Shown one piece after another: positions 13,747 to 22,433 of a DNA stretch of 64,000 bases. Source of the stretch: Gillisia sp. (GTDB lineage Bacteria > Bacteroidota > Bacteroidia > Flavobacteriales > Flavobacteriaceae); assembly GCA_024635655.1 (NCBI GenBank), contig JAGXIL010000096.1:1-64000 (forward strand), given 5' to 3'. A program made the translations under genes and the position numbers. The notes under the pieces were generated by a model that saw only the letters and a list, made by a program, of their open reading frames with translations, had not been told where the DNA came from and made no database searches. The stretch's first letter is position 1, and each line of letters begins with the position of its first letter.

Positions 13747-16545
13747 ATGAATAAAATATTTATTATCGCAGCTGTTTTTTTTAGCTCATTTTTCCATGCA
13801 CAGGAATCCACTACAGGATCAATTGCAGGTACCTTAACAGACAAAGAAATGAATGGGGAGCCACTCCCATTTGCCAACGTAATTATCAAGGGTACATCTA
13901 AAGGTACCATGTCTGATTTTGACGGACTATTTGTTCTGGAAGATCTTGAACCCGGAAGCTACACGATCTCCTTCAGTTTTGTGGGATATGAAACTTTAGA
14001 GGTTCCGGAAGTAAAGGTGGTTTCAGGAAAAGTAACTGAAATTAATGCAGAGCTGGGTTCAAGCGCAGCCGCTTTGGACGAAGTCCTTATCTCTACTGTA
14101 TCCCGGAGAGATTCTGAAGTTGCCCTGTTACTGGAGCAAAAAAAGGCAGTTTCCATTGTTCAGTCCATAGGAACAGAGGAACTCACCAGAAAGGCAGTCA
14201 ATACGGTAGAACAGGGATTGTCTAAGGTTTCCGGAATAACTACGGTGCAGGACAGGGGTATATTTGTACGGGGGCTTGATGACCGATATAATTACCTGAT
14301 GATAAACGGGCTTCCTATTGCCTCTTCAGACCCGGATTTTAAGATCATCCCGCTCAGCTATATTTCCACCAATATTATAAGTTCGGTAGATGTTTACAAA
14401 ACTTTTAATCCTTCGTTATACCAGGATTTTGCGGGAGCATCCTTTGTTTTAAAGTCCAAAACTGCCCCGGTCTCCTCTGTGACCACAGTAAATTTTGGAG
14501 CAAATTATAATACTAACACCACATTTCAGGATTTTGACATTGATGACAGCGGAGATTATGAATACCTGGGATATTCCGGGGACGGGAGAGAACTCCCTGC
14601 AGTCTTTGAGCAAGGCCAATTGGGAGTACAGGCTACTCCCGGGGAATCTGCTCAACTATTTAATTCCTCATGGACACCTACAACCAAAAGCGCTCCTTTA
14701 GATACCCGTTTTGGAATTACACACGGGCAAAGAGTTTATAGCAATGAGAAGGAGAATATGGGGTATTTCTTAAGTCTTAACTACAGGAACTCCCACCAAA
14801 GAAGAAGCGGAGTTGAACGAACACTTAACTCAGAAGGAACTGCAGGGCAGGATTTCCGTACAGAGACTTTTGATTTTTCTACCCAAAAATCTGCTTTGTT
14901 TTCTCTTGACTATAACAGGTTCAACAGCCTCAGCTTTACCTTTAATACCATTTATCTTCAGAACACTTCCAATTTCATAAGAGAAGCGGCAGGTAGAAAT
15001 GATGGTTTTACGCAGCTAAACAACAGGGACTTCTTTATACGCGATATGAAGTATACTGAAAATGACAACCTCACCCTGCAATTGCTTGGAACCTATGAAT
15101 GGGATAATAAAAAACACCAGATCCATTTTGGAGCTTCAGGTAGTTTGGGAAATAACAATGTGCCGGACAGGAGAGTACTGCGGGCAGCGGGACAAGGTGA
15201 TGACGCTGAATATATTACCACAAATGGTATAAACCCGTTTAAATTCTATCAAACCCTTGAGAATATAAACTATAATTCAAGGCTGGAATATGAGCTGGGC
15301 CTTCAGCCAAATGATGAAGATGGCTATGATACTAAAATAAGGATAGGGCACAATTTTGACCTGATAGAATATGATTTTTTTACAAGGTTTATTACTGCAC
15401 AGGCCAGCGGAACCAATCTGCCGAATCTAAACACCAATGATCCTGACAGCTTCTTTCAGCAGGGATTTTCTGAAGGCTTTTTAACCTATACCAGTACGTT
15501 TGACCCTACAGCTACGAGTAAGATCAACCAATATATCAATGCCGGATATGCGAATATCACTAAAGAATGGGAGAATCTATTAGTTGATCTTGGGGTAAGA
15601 GCTGAATATGCTCCCCGGGAGATCACTTACAGGAGGCCCCTTGATCGGCCGGATACTCAATACCAGGTTTTAAAATACGATCCTCTTGACATAAGCCCTT
15701 CCCTTAACGTAAAATACAATTTGAGCGAAACTTCAAATCTTAGATTGGCAGGTTCCATTACCACCACCAGGCCAAGGTTAAGGGAAATTCTCCCTACTGT
15801 TTACCAGGATGGAGATGGGAACCAGGTAATCGGAAATCCGGAGCTTCTTAATTCCAAAAACTACAACCTGGATCTTAAATATGAAATTTTCCCTACCAAT
15901 GCACAGGTACTGGCAATCACCGCTTTTGGAAAATACCTGGAAAACCCAATTGAGAGGCTGGCAAGATCTACATCTGTAGGATACAGGACGTATTTTGACA
16001 ATTTTGAAGAGGCGTACCTGTACGGACTTGAATTTGAAGCGAAACTTAATATTGGAAGCGTTTTTAATAAGGCAAACCTGGAAAAATTCACCTTTGGCCT
16101 GAACGGGATCCTAATGGGTTCCCAGGCAACAGCAAATGAAAATGACCCACGTTTTGCTGCTGTTACAAATAAAGACCGTCAATTACAGGGAGCTTCCAAT
16201 TGGGGTGTGAATGCCGATCTTGGATACCAGATCTTCAAAAACAATGAAGCGGAATCTTCCCTCAATGTAATTTTCAACACCTTTGGAAAACGCATCTACG
16301 CAGTAGGAGTTGAGGGAGCCGATGAGATCTATGAGAAACCTATGAACCAGCTGGATCTTTCCTGGAACACAAAATTCATTAAGCACTGGGAATTGCGCCT
16401 TACCGCAAGAAATCTTCTTAGCGAAGAAACACTATTTACCCAGGATCCAACAAGAGATATAAGATTCCCAGACAGGTTTAGCAATGTTATAGAAGGCTTT
16501 GACCTGGGAACCACTTTGGGAGCCAATGTTACTTATACTTTTTAA
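13747..16545 (+). CDS. TonB-dependent receptor with carboxypeptidase-regulatory-like domain
   Basis: Outer-membrane active transporter of 932 residues. A signal peptide (MNKIFIIAAVFFSSFFHAQ) is followed by a CarboxypepD_reg-like domain (about 25-105, with PFANVIIKGTSKGTMSDFDG). Then come the plug domain (KVSGITTVQDRGIFVRGLDDRYN) and a large beta-barrel ending in an aromatic residue, GANVTYTF. ATG 13747 is chosen over an upstream start because it begins the signal peptide. The next gene encodes a lipoprotein 32 bases downstream and is probably its partner. No SusD homologue is present. The substrate is unknown; the neighbouring PhoBR-like pair hints at phosphate or organophosphate. Confidence 0.93.
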   Translation: MNKIFIIAAVFFSSFFHAQESTTGSIAGTLTDKEMNGEPLPFANVIIKGTSKGTMSDFDGLFVLEDLEPGSYTISFSFVGYETLEVPEVKVVSGKVTEINAELGSSAAALDEVLISTVSRRDSEVALLLEQKKAVSIVQSIGTEELTRKAVNTVEQGLSKVSGITTVQDRGIFVRGLDDRYNYLMINGLPIASSDPDFKIIPLSYISTNIISSVDVYKTFNPSLYQDFAGASFVLKSKTAPVSSVTTVNFGANYNTNTTFQDFDIDDSGDYEYLGYSGDGRELPAVFEQGQLGVQATPGESAQLFNSSWTPTTKSAPLDTRFGITHGQRVYSNEKENMGYFLSLNYRNSHQRRSGVERTLNSEGTAGQDFRTETFDFSTQKSALFSLDYNRFNSLSFTFNTIYLQNTSNFIREAAGRNDGFTQLNNRDFFIRDMKYTENDNLTLQLLGTYEWDNKKHQIHFGASGSLGNNNVPDRRVLRAAGQGDDAEYITTNGINPFKFYQTLENINYNSRLEYELGLQPNDEDGYDTKIRIGHNFDLIEYDFFTRFITAQASGTNLPNLNTNDPDSFFQQGFSEGFLTYTSTFDPTATSKINQYINAGYANITKEWENLLVDLGVRAEYAPREITYRRPLDRPDTQYQVLKYDPLDISPSLNVKYNLSETSNLRLAGSITTTRPRLREILPTVYQDGDGNQVIGNPELLNSKNYNLDLKYEIFPTNAQVLAITAFGKYLENPIERLARSTSVGYRTYFDNFEEAYLYGLEFEAKLNIGSVFNKANLEKFTFGLNGILMGSQATANENDPRFAAVTNKDRQLQGASNWGVNADLGYQIFKNNEAESSLNVIFNTFGKRIYAVGVEGADEIYEKPMNQLDLSWNTKFIKHWELRLTARNLLSEETLFTQDPTRDIRFPDRFSNVIEGFDLGTTLGANVTYTF

Positions 16546-16577
16546 CCATTAATAATCAATTTTTAAAACCAAGAATT

Positions 16578-17762
16578 ATGAAAATGACAATTTTTAAATC
16601 CATGTTAGTACTGTCTATAATGGCAGGATTTACATCCTGCTCCGGCGACGATGATCTTGACCCGGTAATTACAACCGATGACGACGGTGGAGTTCCCGAT
16701 GACGGAGTGCTTCAAGGTAACGTCCTGGAAGGTGACATTACTGAAGACCTGCTTGTTGAAACCGGAAATTACAACCTTAGAGGTGCTGTTTCTGTTAAAG
16801 ACGGTGCAACCCTCACTATTCAACCCGGAACAACTTTTACGGTATCATCTTCAGATCAGGCTGCTGGTATTAACCTGCTTTTTGTTGAACAAGGTGGTAG
16901 AATTGTAGCCGAAGGGACAGCTTCTCAACCCATCGTATTCACTTCAGAAAATAAAAATGCTGAAGGTGGTGACGGTGACTGGGGAGGAATAGGAATTCAC
17001 GGAAGAGCTACTATGAATGCACCCGGAGGAACTTCCCTTTCTGAAGCAGGGCAATTGCCATACGGAGGAAATGATGACAATGACGACTCAGGTTCCCTTA
17101 AATATGTAAGGGTGGAATATGCAGGCCAGGCTTCTTCTGATGGTCAGTTTGAGTTCAATGCCTTTTCCTTCTTTGCTGTAGGTAATGGTACAACTTTGGA
17201 AAATCTCGAAGCTTTTGAAGGAGCTGATGACGGATTTGAATTTTACGGCGGTACAGTAGATGCAACAAATTTATCGGCTGTTGGTATGGAAGATGACTCT
17301 GTTGACTGGGATGAAGGTTACAGAGGAACTTTGGACAACTTAGTGATCTATCAATATGACAACACAGGTGACTTTGCTTTTGAACTGGCAAGCCGTAGTG
17401 GTGAAAATAATGCTTCCCCAAGAGCTTTGGTAAATGTGAATAATGTTACAATGAGAGGGCATGACCGTGCTGATAAGGCTGCTTTTGACCTTAAACAGGG
17501 AACAGGCGGTATTTTTGACAATATTGTAGCTTACAATTATGAGACGATTATATTTTTAAATGACCAGCTTCAGGAAGTGGAAAACGGAGAATTGGTATTT
17601 ACTAATGTGGATTTTGATTACAGTGAAAATCTTATTGTAAATAATGTGGATGGAAGTGATGTAAGCGCCACTTTAATAAGCAGTACAAATCCCGATGCCA
17701 CCGGAGCTGACATTTCAGAATTTGAAGGTTGGACTAACTTCGATGCTATGGGTGGATTCTAA
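16578..17762 (+). CDS. Secreted lipoprotein, probable parallel beta-helix, TonB receptor partner
   Basis: A 394-residue protein with a lipoprotein signal (lipobox near GFTSC, C21) and an acidic Asp/Gly-rich linker. The body has the character of a right-handed beta-helix: GATLTIQPGTTF, then FVEQGGRIVAEGTASQPIVFTS, then GDWGGIGIHGRA. Such proteins are repeatedly found beside TonB receptors in Bacteroidota. It lies 32 bases after the receptor gene and before a terminator, so the pair forms an operon. It likely sits on the outer membrane and binds the substrate or an exogenous polymer, which is inference. Confidence 0.8.
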   Translation: MKMTIFKSMLVLSIMAGFTSCSGDDDLDPVITTDDDGGVPDDGVLQGNVLEGDITEDLLVETGNYNLRGAVSVKDGATLTIQPGTTFTVSSSDQAAGINLLFVEQGGRIVAEGTASQPIVFTSENKNAEGGDGDWGGIGIHGRATMNAPGGTSLSEAGQLPYGGNDDNDDSGSLKYVRVEYAGQASSDGQFEFNAFSFFAVGNGTTLENLEAFEGADDGFEFYGGTVDATNLSAVGMEDDSVDWDEGYRGTLDNLVIYQYDNTGDFAFELASRSGENNASPRALVNVNNVTMRGHDRADKAAFDLKQGTGGIFDNIVAYNYETIIFLNDQLQEVENGELVFTNVDFDYSENLIVNNVDGSDVSATLISSTNPDATGADISEFEGWTNFDAMGGF

Positions 17763-17804
17763 TCTTTTGCTTCATTAAAAAATAGAATTTAAATTAGCCA
17801 AAAA

Positions 17805-17838
17805 AAAGGGCAGTCACGATGTGACCGTCCTTTTTTAT
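17805..17838 (+). terminator. Rho-independent terminator after the TonB receptor operon
   Basis: GGGCAGTCAC and GTGACCGTCC form a stem with one mismatch and one G-T pair around a GAT loop. It is preceded by an A-run and followed by TTTTTTATTTT. Confidence 0.85.
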
Positions 17839-17914
17839 TTTGAGAATATCGCGCTGAATTAATTTAACTGTACACAATTTCTTCTGAAGAATTTCAGGAT
17901 GTTATCCATTTATC

Positions 17915-17937
17915 GTAATATTGCAATGTAATATTAC
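17915..17937. promoter_or_regulatory. Inverted-repeat operator upstream of arsR
   Basis: GTAATATT at 17915-17922 and its exact reverse complement AATATTAC at 17930-17937 are separated by seven bases, 32 bases before the arsR start codon. Position and symmetry fit an ArsR-dimer operator that represses the arsenic operon. Confidence 0.7.
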
Positions 17938-17969
17938 TGCCTTAAACTAAGGTTGAGAAAACACATAAT

Positions 17970-18305
17970 ATGGGAGTTACAAAAAGTGACCTATTTACGG
18001 AAACCCAAAATGAACTGGCTCTTGCAGCAAAAGCATTTGCACACCCTGCGCGTATTGCCATTATTGAATTTCTGTTAAATTCCAACAGCTGTATAAATGG
18101 GGATCTGGTTAATGAACTGGGACTTGCACAGGCCACTATAAGTCAGCATTTGAGGGAATTGAAAGACATTGGCGTAATCCAGGGAACTATTGAAGGCACC
18201 CGCGTAAGTTATTGCATCAATCCCCGGCGATGGGAAGAAATTAAAACACAATTCAACAAGGTCTTTAACCAGTATGCTCCTCCTACCCCAGACGATTGCT
18301 GTTAA
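17970..18305 (+). CDS. arsR: ArsR-family arsenical repressor
   Basis: Winged-helix metalloregulator of 111 residues. The HTH region reads ELGLAQATISQHLRELKDIGVI. It has no classic ELCVC metal site in helix alpha3. Candidate arsenite ligands are C81 (VSYCINP region) and the C-terminal pair in PDDCC. That makes it like the ArsR variants that bind As(III) through C-terminal cysteines. It heads a four-gene arsenic operon and should repress it from the operator at 17915. Confidence 0.9.
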   Translation: MGVTKSDLFTETQNELALAAKAFAHPARIAIIEFLLNSNSCINGDLVNELGLAQATISQHLRELKDIGVIQGTIEGTRVSYCINPRRWEEIKTQFNKVFNQYAPPTPDDCC

Positions 18306-18340
18306 TTAATAATAATATCATTTCTCTAATATCTATTGCT

Positions 18341-18793
18341 ATGACCCTATCCGAAATTAAAAAGATCCTTGCCAACACCAAAACCATACAATTTGAACTG
18401 CCAAACGGGAACCTTGTGCCGCGGCATTTTCATGTTACCGAAGTGGGAAAAATCTCCAAACATTTTATCGACTGCGGCGGGACAGTTCGGAAAGAAGAAG
18501 TTGCCAATTTTCAGCTTTGGAATGCGAACGATTTTGACCACAGGTTACATCCTGAAAAATTAATGGATATCATCGAACTTTCAGAAAAAACTTTAGGATT
18601 GGAAGACATGGAAATCGAGGTGGAATACCAGGGCCAGACGATTGAAAAATTTGGGCTTGATTACGATGGATGGAATTTTGTGCTAACAGCAAAGAATACA
18701 GATTGTTTGGCGAAAGAAAAATGCAATATCCCACCTGTAAAGGTAGTTGCATCTGGCACCAATTCCTGTGCACCCAATTCCGGTTGTTGTTAA
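18341..18793 (+). CDS. DUF6428-family protein of the arsenic operon
   Basis: A 150-residue soluble protein starting MTLSEIKKILANTKTI, followed by a region resembling the DUF6428 proteins found in Bacteroidota ars operons. The C-terminal ~40 residues carry five cysteines (CLAKEKC, NSCAPNSGCC), suitable for binding thiophilic As(III). ATG 18341 is preferred; a longer frame from 18296 would overlap arsR. It lies between arsR and arsC. The function is unestablished; a possible role as an arsenite-binding chaperone is inference. Confidence 0.8.
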   Translation: MTLSEIKKILANTKTIQFELPNGNLVPRHFHVTEVGKISKHFIDCGGTVRKEEVANFQLWNANDFDHRLHPEKLMDIIELSEKTLGLEDMEIEVEYQGQTIEKFGLDYDGWNFVLTAKNTDCLAKEKCNIPPVKVVASGTNSCAPNSGCC

Positions 18794-18896
18794 TTTTTTT
18801 CTGAAAACCTCTCAAACTGTGTTGCCTTAGAAACAACAATGGCTAATGTGTATTGAGAAAATTATTTATGTCCAAAGATGTTGAAATTATAAATAT

Positions 18897-19532
18897 ATGG
18901 CTGATAATTCCAATGAACTTTTTCCTGATATCATCCGGGAAATAAGTAAATTCCCAGAAGAAACCTCAAATGAGGAGCGAAGAGAAATATTACAACCGCT
19001 AATAGATTACATTCAAACTAAGGTCGCCGCGAAACAGGAAATCCGCCTCAATTTCATCTGTACTCACAATTCCAGAAGAAGCCATCTTTCTCAGATTTGG
19101 GCCCAGGCACTGGCCAGCTACTTCAAAGTGCCGCAGGTTGTTTGTTATTCCGGAGGAACTGAAGCTACCGCGCTTTTTCCTATGGCAGCAAAAACCCTGG
19201 AAAGATCAGGATTTTTAATAGAGAAACTTTCCGATACTAAAAACCCTGTCTACAGTATTAAATTTAGTGCTAATGAGCATCCTATAATTGGTTTTTCCAA
19301 GACGTTCGACCACAGTTTTAATCCGAAAAAAGATTTTGCAGCTATTATGACCTGCTCCCAGGCAGATGCCGGTTGCCCTTTTATTCCCGGTGCAGAAAAA
19401 AGATTTCCGGTGACTTACGAAGATCCGAAAGCTTTTGACGGTACTCCGCAACAGGAAGAAAAATATCAGGAACGTAGCCTGCAGATTGCCTCTGAACTTT
19501 TTTATGTATTTTCTAAAATCAACCTCAGGTAA
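18897..19532 (+). CDS. arsC: Arsenate reductase, low-molecular-weight phosphatase type
   Basis: Protein of 211 residues with the CX5R phosphatase loop CTHNSRR (C55, R61) following hydrophobic LNFI. That is typical of the thioredoxin-coupled ArsC / LMW-PTP family, which reduces As(V) to As(III). ITCSQADAGCPFIPG carries further cysteines that could form the disulfide relay. At 211 residues it is longer than B. subtilis-type ArsC (~140), with an extra N-terminal helix region of ~45 residues. Its TAA overlaps the ATG of acr3 (TAATG). Confidence 0.9.
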   Translation: MADNSNELFPDIIREISKFPEETSNEERREILQPLIDYIQTKVAAKQEIRLNFICTHNSRRSHLSQIWAQALASYFKVPQVVCYSGGTEATALFPMAAKTLERSGFLIEKLSDTKNPVYSIKFSANEHPIIGFSKTFDHSFNPKKDFAAIMTCSQADAGCPFIPGAEKRFPVTYEDPKAFDGTPQQEEKYQERSLQIASELFYVFSKINLR

Positions 19533-20560
19533 TGGCAGAAAAGAAAGAAATCGCGTTTTTTGAAAAATATTTAAGCCTTTGGGTGGCCCTGTGCATTGCC
19601 GGGGGAATACTAATAGGATACGTTGCGGGAGATGCTATGGAAGTAATGAGCACCTGGGAGATTTATCAGGTTAATATTCCTATAGCCATTCTCATCTGGA
19701 TGATGATTTATCCTATGATGCTGCAAATAGATTTTACCAGTATTAAGAAGATAGGAAAAAAGCCAAAAGGAATTGTACTCACCCTGATAATGAATTGGCT
19801 GGTAAAACCTTTTACGATGGCCTTTTTTGCCTGGATTTTTTTCACAAAGATCTTTGCCACCTTTAATGATCCTGTCCTGGCTGGGGAGTATATAGCAGGA
19901 GCTATTATTCTTGGAGCAGCCCCATGTACTGCAATGGTTTTTGTCTGGTCCTATCTTACAGACGGGGATCCAAATTATACCTTGATGCAGGTTTCTATAA
20001 ACGATTTGGTAATTTTATTTGCATTTGTTCCTATTGTAGGGTTTCTGTTGGGAATTACAGATGTGGTAGTACCATATGAAACCCTTATTCTAAGTATGGT
20101 AATATACGTGGTTGTGCCGCTTATAGCCGGTATACTAACCAGTAATTTACTCATAAGAAGACGTGGAGCCGATTGGTTTCAGGAAGATTTTCTGCCCAAG
20201 TTCAAACCTGTGAGTGTGATTGCGCTTCTTTTAACCCTTATATTACTGTTTGCTTTCCAGGGAGTAAACATTCTCGACAATCCGCTGGTTATTTTCCTTA
20301 TCGCAGTACCACTAATCATCCAGATCTATTTTATCTTTTTCGCCACCTGGTTCACAGGCAGGAAATTAAACCTGTCACACCAGGTTTGTGCTCCTGCAGC
20401 AATGATAGGGGCAAGTAATTTCTTTGAGCTCTCTGTTGCAGTGGCTATTGGTCTATTTGGACTTGACAGCCCGGCTGCCCTGGTATGTGTGGTTGGAGTT
20501 CTGGTAGAAGTGCCGGTGATGCTTTCTTTGGTGAATTATGCAAATAAGAAAAGGTACTAA
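19532..20560 (+). CDS. acr3: Arsenite efflux transporter ACR3
   Basis: Integral membrane As(III) exporter of 342 residues with about ten transmembrane segments. The conserved GAAPCTAMVFVWS segment holds the essential Cys (C132), and GASNFFELSVAVAIGLFG holds the conserved Glu. It is the last gene of the arsenic operon and translationally coupled to arsC. Together they reduce arsenate and pump out arsenite. Confidence 0.95.
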   Translation: MAEKKEIAFFEKYLSLWVALCIAGGILIGYVAGDAMEVMSTWEIYQVNIPIAILIWMMIYPMMLQIDFTSIKKIGKKPKGIVLTLIMNWLVKPFTMAFFAWIFFTKIFATFNDPVLAGEYIAGAIILGAAPCTAMVFVWSYLTDGDPNYTLMQVSINDLVILFAFVPIVGFLLGITDVVVPYETLILSMVIYVVVPLIAGILTSNLLIRRRGADWFQEDFLPKFKPVSVIALLLTLILLFAFQGVNILDNPLVIFLIAVPLIIQIYFIFFATWFTGRKLNLSHQVCAPAAMIGASNFFELSVAVAIGLFGLDSPAALVCVVGVLVEVPVMLSLVNYANKKRY

Positions 20561-20719
20561 CCGGTAAAATTTAAACGCTTTAAGACTTTGGTTTCAGCTG
20601 CAGATAATTCCTTGTTGATATTCAAACATTTAACCCTTTGTTTACCCAGCTAATATTATCTGGCTGTATTTTAACACAATAGCTGTTTTTTTATGGTATC
20701 ATTTTTGAATAAATTTATG

Positions 20720-20727
20720 TAAGTTTG
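20720..20727 (+). promoter_or_regulatory. Probable -10 element of the T9SS sorting-domain gene
   Basis: TAAGTTTG matches TAnnTTTG and lies 20 bases before ATG 20748. A weak TTG occurs at 20705-20707, closer than ideal. Confidence 0.5.
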
Positions 20728-20747
20728 TAATACCTATATCCAAACGC

Positions 20748-21086
20748 ATGAAACAAAAATACATCTTGAATCTCTTATTGGCTTGTTTTCTGCTGTTTTC
20801 TACTGTGTTAGCCGCTCAAAACACCCAACCTCCTTCGCAAAATCAGGAGAAACCTATAACAGGACTTTCTATATATCCCAACCCTGTAACGGGGAATAAA
20901 ATCTATATTTCCACCCAAAAAAATCAAACTAAGGAAATTGAAGTATATAATGTTTTAGGAAAACTTATATTATCAGCTAAATTAATTGGTAAGGAAATGG
21001 ATGTTACCGATCTTACTCCCGGTATCTATATTATAAAGATCAAAGAAGGAAATACTCAGGCTACCAGAAAGCTTGTGGTGAAATAA
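20748..21086 (+). CDS. Very short T9SS type A sorting-domain protein
   Basis: A 112-residue protein. The signal peptide is about residues 1-23 (ending VLAAQ), followed by a ~20-residue polar linker (NTQPPSQNQEKPITGL). After that comes a complete type A T9SS C-terminal domain, with SIYPNPVTG, IEVYNVLGKLIL, VTDLTPGIYIIKI and the terminal KLVVK. No cargo domain exists between signal and sorting domain. It has its own promoter-like element and a strong terminator, so it is an independent gene rather than a fragment. Predicted to cross the outer membrane by T9SS; role unknown. Confidence 0.85.
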   Translation: MKQKYILNLLLACFLLFSTVLAAQNTQPPSQNQEKPITGLSIYPNPVTGNKIYISTQKNQTKEIEVYNVLGKLILSAKLIGKEMDVTDLTPGIYIIKIKEGNTQATRKLVVK

Positions 21087-21106
21087 CCCTGCTATATTTA
21101 ATTCAA

Positions 21107-21138
21107 ATAAAGGCTTCTAATTTTTAGAAGCTTTTTTT
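21107..21138 (+). terminator. Terminator after the T9SS sorting-domain gene
   Basis: AAAGGCTTCTAA and TTAGAAGCTTTTTTT form a stem around a short T loop, followed by a T-run. Confidence 0.85.
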
Positions 21139-21178
21139 ATTTCTAACTTTGCCGCAAGAAAGCACCAACTTCAATTTC

Positions 21179-22156
21179 ATGAACCACGAGCGTATATTTT
21201 CCATTTCTTCTGCGGAAGAATTTGAAAAGATCTCACTTCAGGTATTTCAGTACCAACACCGGAAAAATAGGGTGTACCGAAGATTTTGTGACCTGCTGAA
21301 TATTGTCCCTGAAAAAGTACAGCACCTGCAGGAAATTCCTTTCTTACCTATTGAATTTTTCAAGTCGAAAAAAGTTTTGGCAGAAAATAAAACTTCTGAA
21401 ATAGTCTTTACCAGCAGTGGGACCACCGGAAACAATACCAGTAAGCATTTTGTAAGCGATATCCCTTTGTATGTGAAAAGTTTTATGACTGCTTTTAATC
21501 ATTTTTATGGCCAACCTGAAGATTACATCATTCTAGCTTTATTACCCTCCTACCTGGAACGGGAAGGATCTTCCCTGGTGTTTATGGTTGACCATTTGAT
21601 CAAAAAAAGTAAACATCGGGAAAGCGGATTCTATCTTGATGATCTTACTACACTGAAAAATAAGTTGATATCCCTGGATAGATCAGGAAAAAAGATCCTT
21701 TTGATAGGGGTTTCTTTTGCTCTTTTAGATCTTGTAGAAGACCACCAATTTCACCTTAAGAATACGATAATTATGGAAACAGGTGGTATGAAAGGGCGTC
21801 GCAAAGAAATGATTCGCGAAGAATTACATCATATTTTAAAACAGGGTTTTGGAGCTGAAAATATTCACAGCGAATACGGGATGACAGAGTTGCTGTCGCA
21901 GGCTTATTCTAGTGGAAACGGAGTTTTTGAATGCCCACCCTGGATGAAGATCCTTATTCGGGATCCGGAAGACGCCCTGAGTTACCTTGAGCCCGGAAAA
22001 ACAGGGGGAATAAATGTTATTGATTTGGCAAATTTAAACTCCTGCTCATTTATTGCCACCCAGGACCTGGGCAAAATTAAGGGAAATTCAACTATAGAAA
22101 TATTGGGAAGGTTTGATAACAGTGACGTTCGGGGCTGTAATCTTTTGGTATTATAA
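21179..22156 (+). CDS. LuxE-like acyl-protein synthetase / acyl-activating enzyme
   Basis: A 325-residue protein of the adenylate-forming superfamily related to LuxE and phenylacetate-CoA-ligase-like enzymes. It has the P-loop-like VFTSSGTTGNNTS near residue 85, the METGGMKGRRKEM segment and the SEYGMTELLSQAY adenylate-binding motif. LuxE activates fatty acids by adenylation; no luxCDAB genes are nearby. ATG 21179 is preferred over TTG 21149. The start lies about 40 bases past the upstream terminator. It may activate an acyl group for a surface polymer or lipid, which is inference. Confidence 0.8.
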   Translation: MNHERIFSISSAEEFEKISLQVFQYQHRKNRVYRRFCDLLNIVPEKVQHLQEIPFLPIEFFKSKKVLAENKTSEIVFTSSGTTGNNTSKHFVSDIPLYVKSFMTAFNHFYGQPEDYIILALLPSYLEREGSSLVFMVDHLIKKSKHRESGFYLDDLTTLKNKLISLDRSGKKILLIGVSFALLDLVEDHQFHLKNTIIMETGGMKGRRKEMIREELHHILKQGFGAENIHSEYGMTELLSQAYSSGNGVFECPPWMKILIRDPEDALSYLEPGKTGGINVIDLANLNSCSFIATQDLGKIKGNSTIEILGRFDNSDVRGCNLLVL

Positions 22157-22309
22157 TGAGCCTAAAAACTACTTAAAAAAAACTTTATTTTTTTTAAAAA
22201 AAAATTGTAATGATTGGACTTTTATCCGACTATTAAATTGTAAACATACTTTGGTTAGGTTGGTGTTTACAGCTAAATGAAGTTTTTCATATTAGATTGG
22301 TTAGTTAGT

Positions 22310-22350
22310 TGCAAACCCCTTTAAATGCTAGTTTGAAGGGGTTTTGTAAT
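22310..22350. terminator. Bidirectional terminator between acyl-activating gene and tyrS
   Basis: CCCCTTTAAA and TTTGAAGGGG form a hairpin around an ~7-base loop between convergent genes, followed by TTTTGT and preceded by GCAAA. The rest of the 277-base gap, including an A-rich tract near 22170-22205, shows no other feature. Confidence 0.75.
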
Positions 22351-22433
22351 TTATAAAAATTCGGGTTATGGCCATCTTTGAGTATAAAAAGAAAGTAATT
22401 AAATGTTCACCTTATTATTTTTGAGCAAACCAT

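Noticed and set aside
22170-22210. A-rich tract after the acyl-activating gene as a possible small RNA or origin
   Set aside because: No hairpin array, no DnaA-box cluster and no promoter is visible; composition alone is not evidence.
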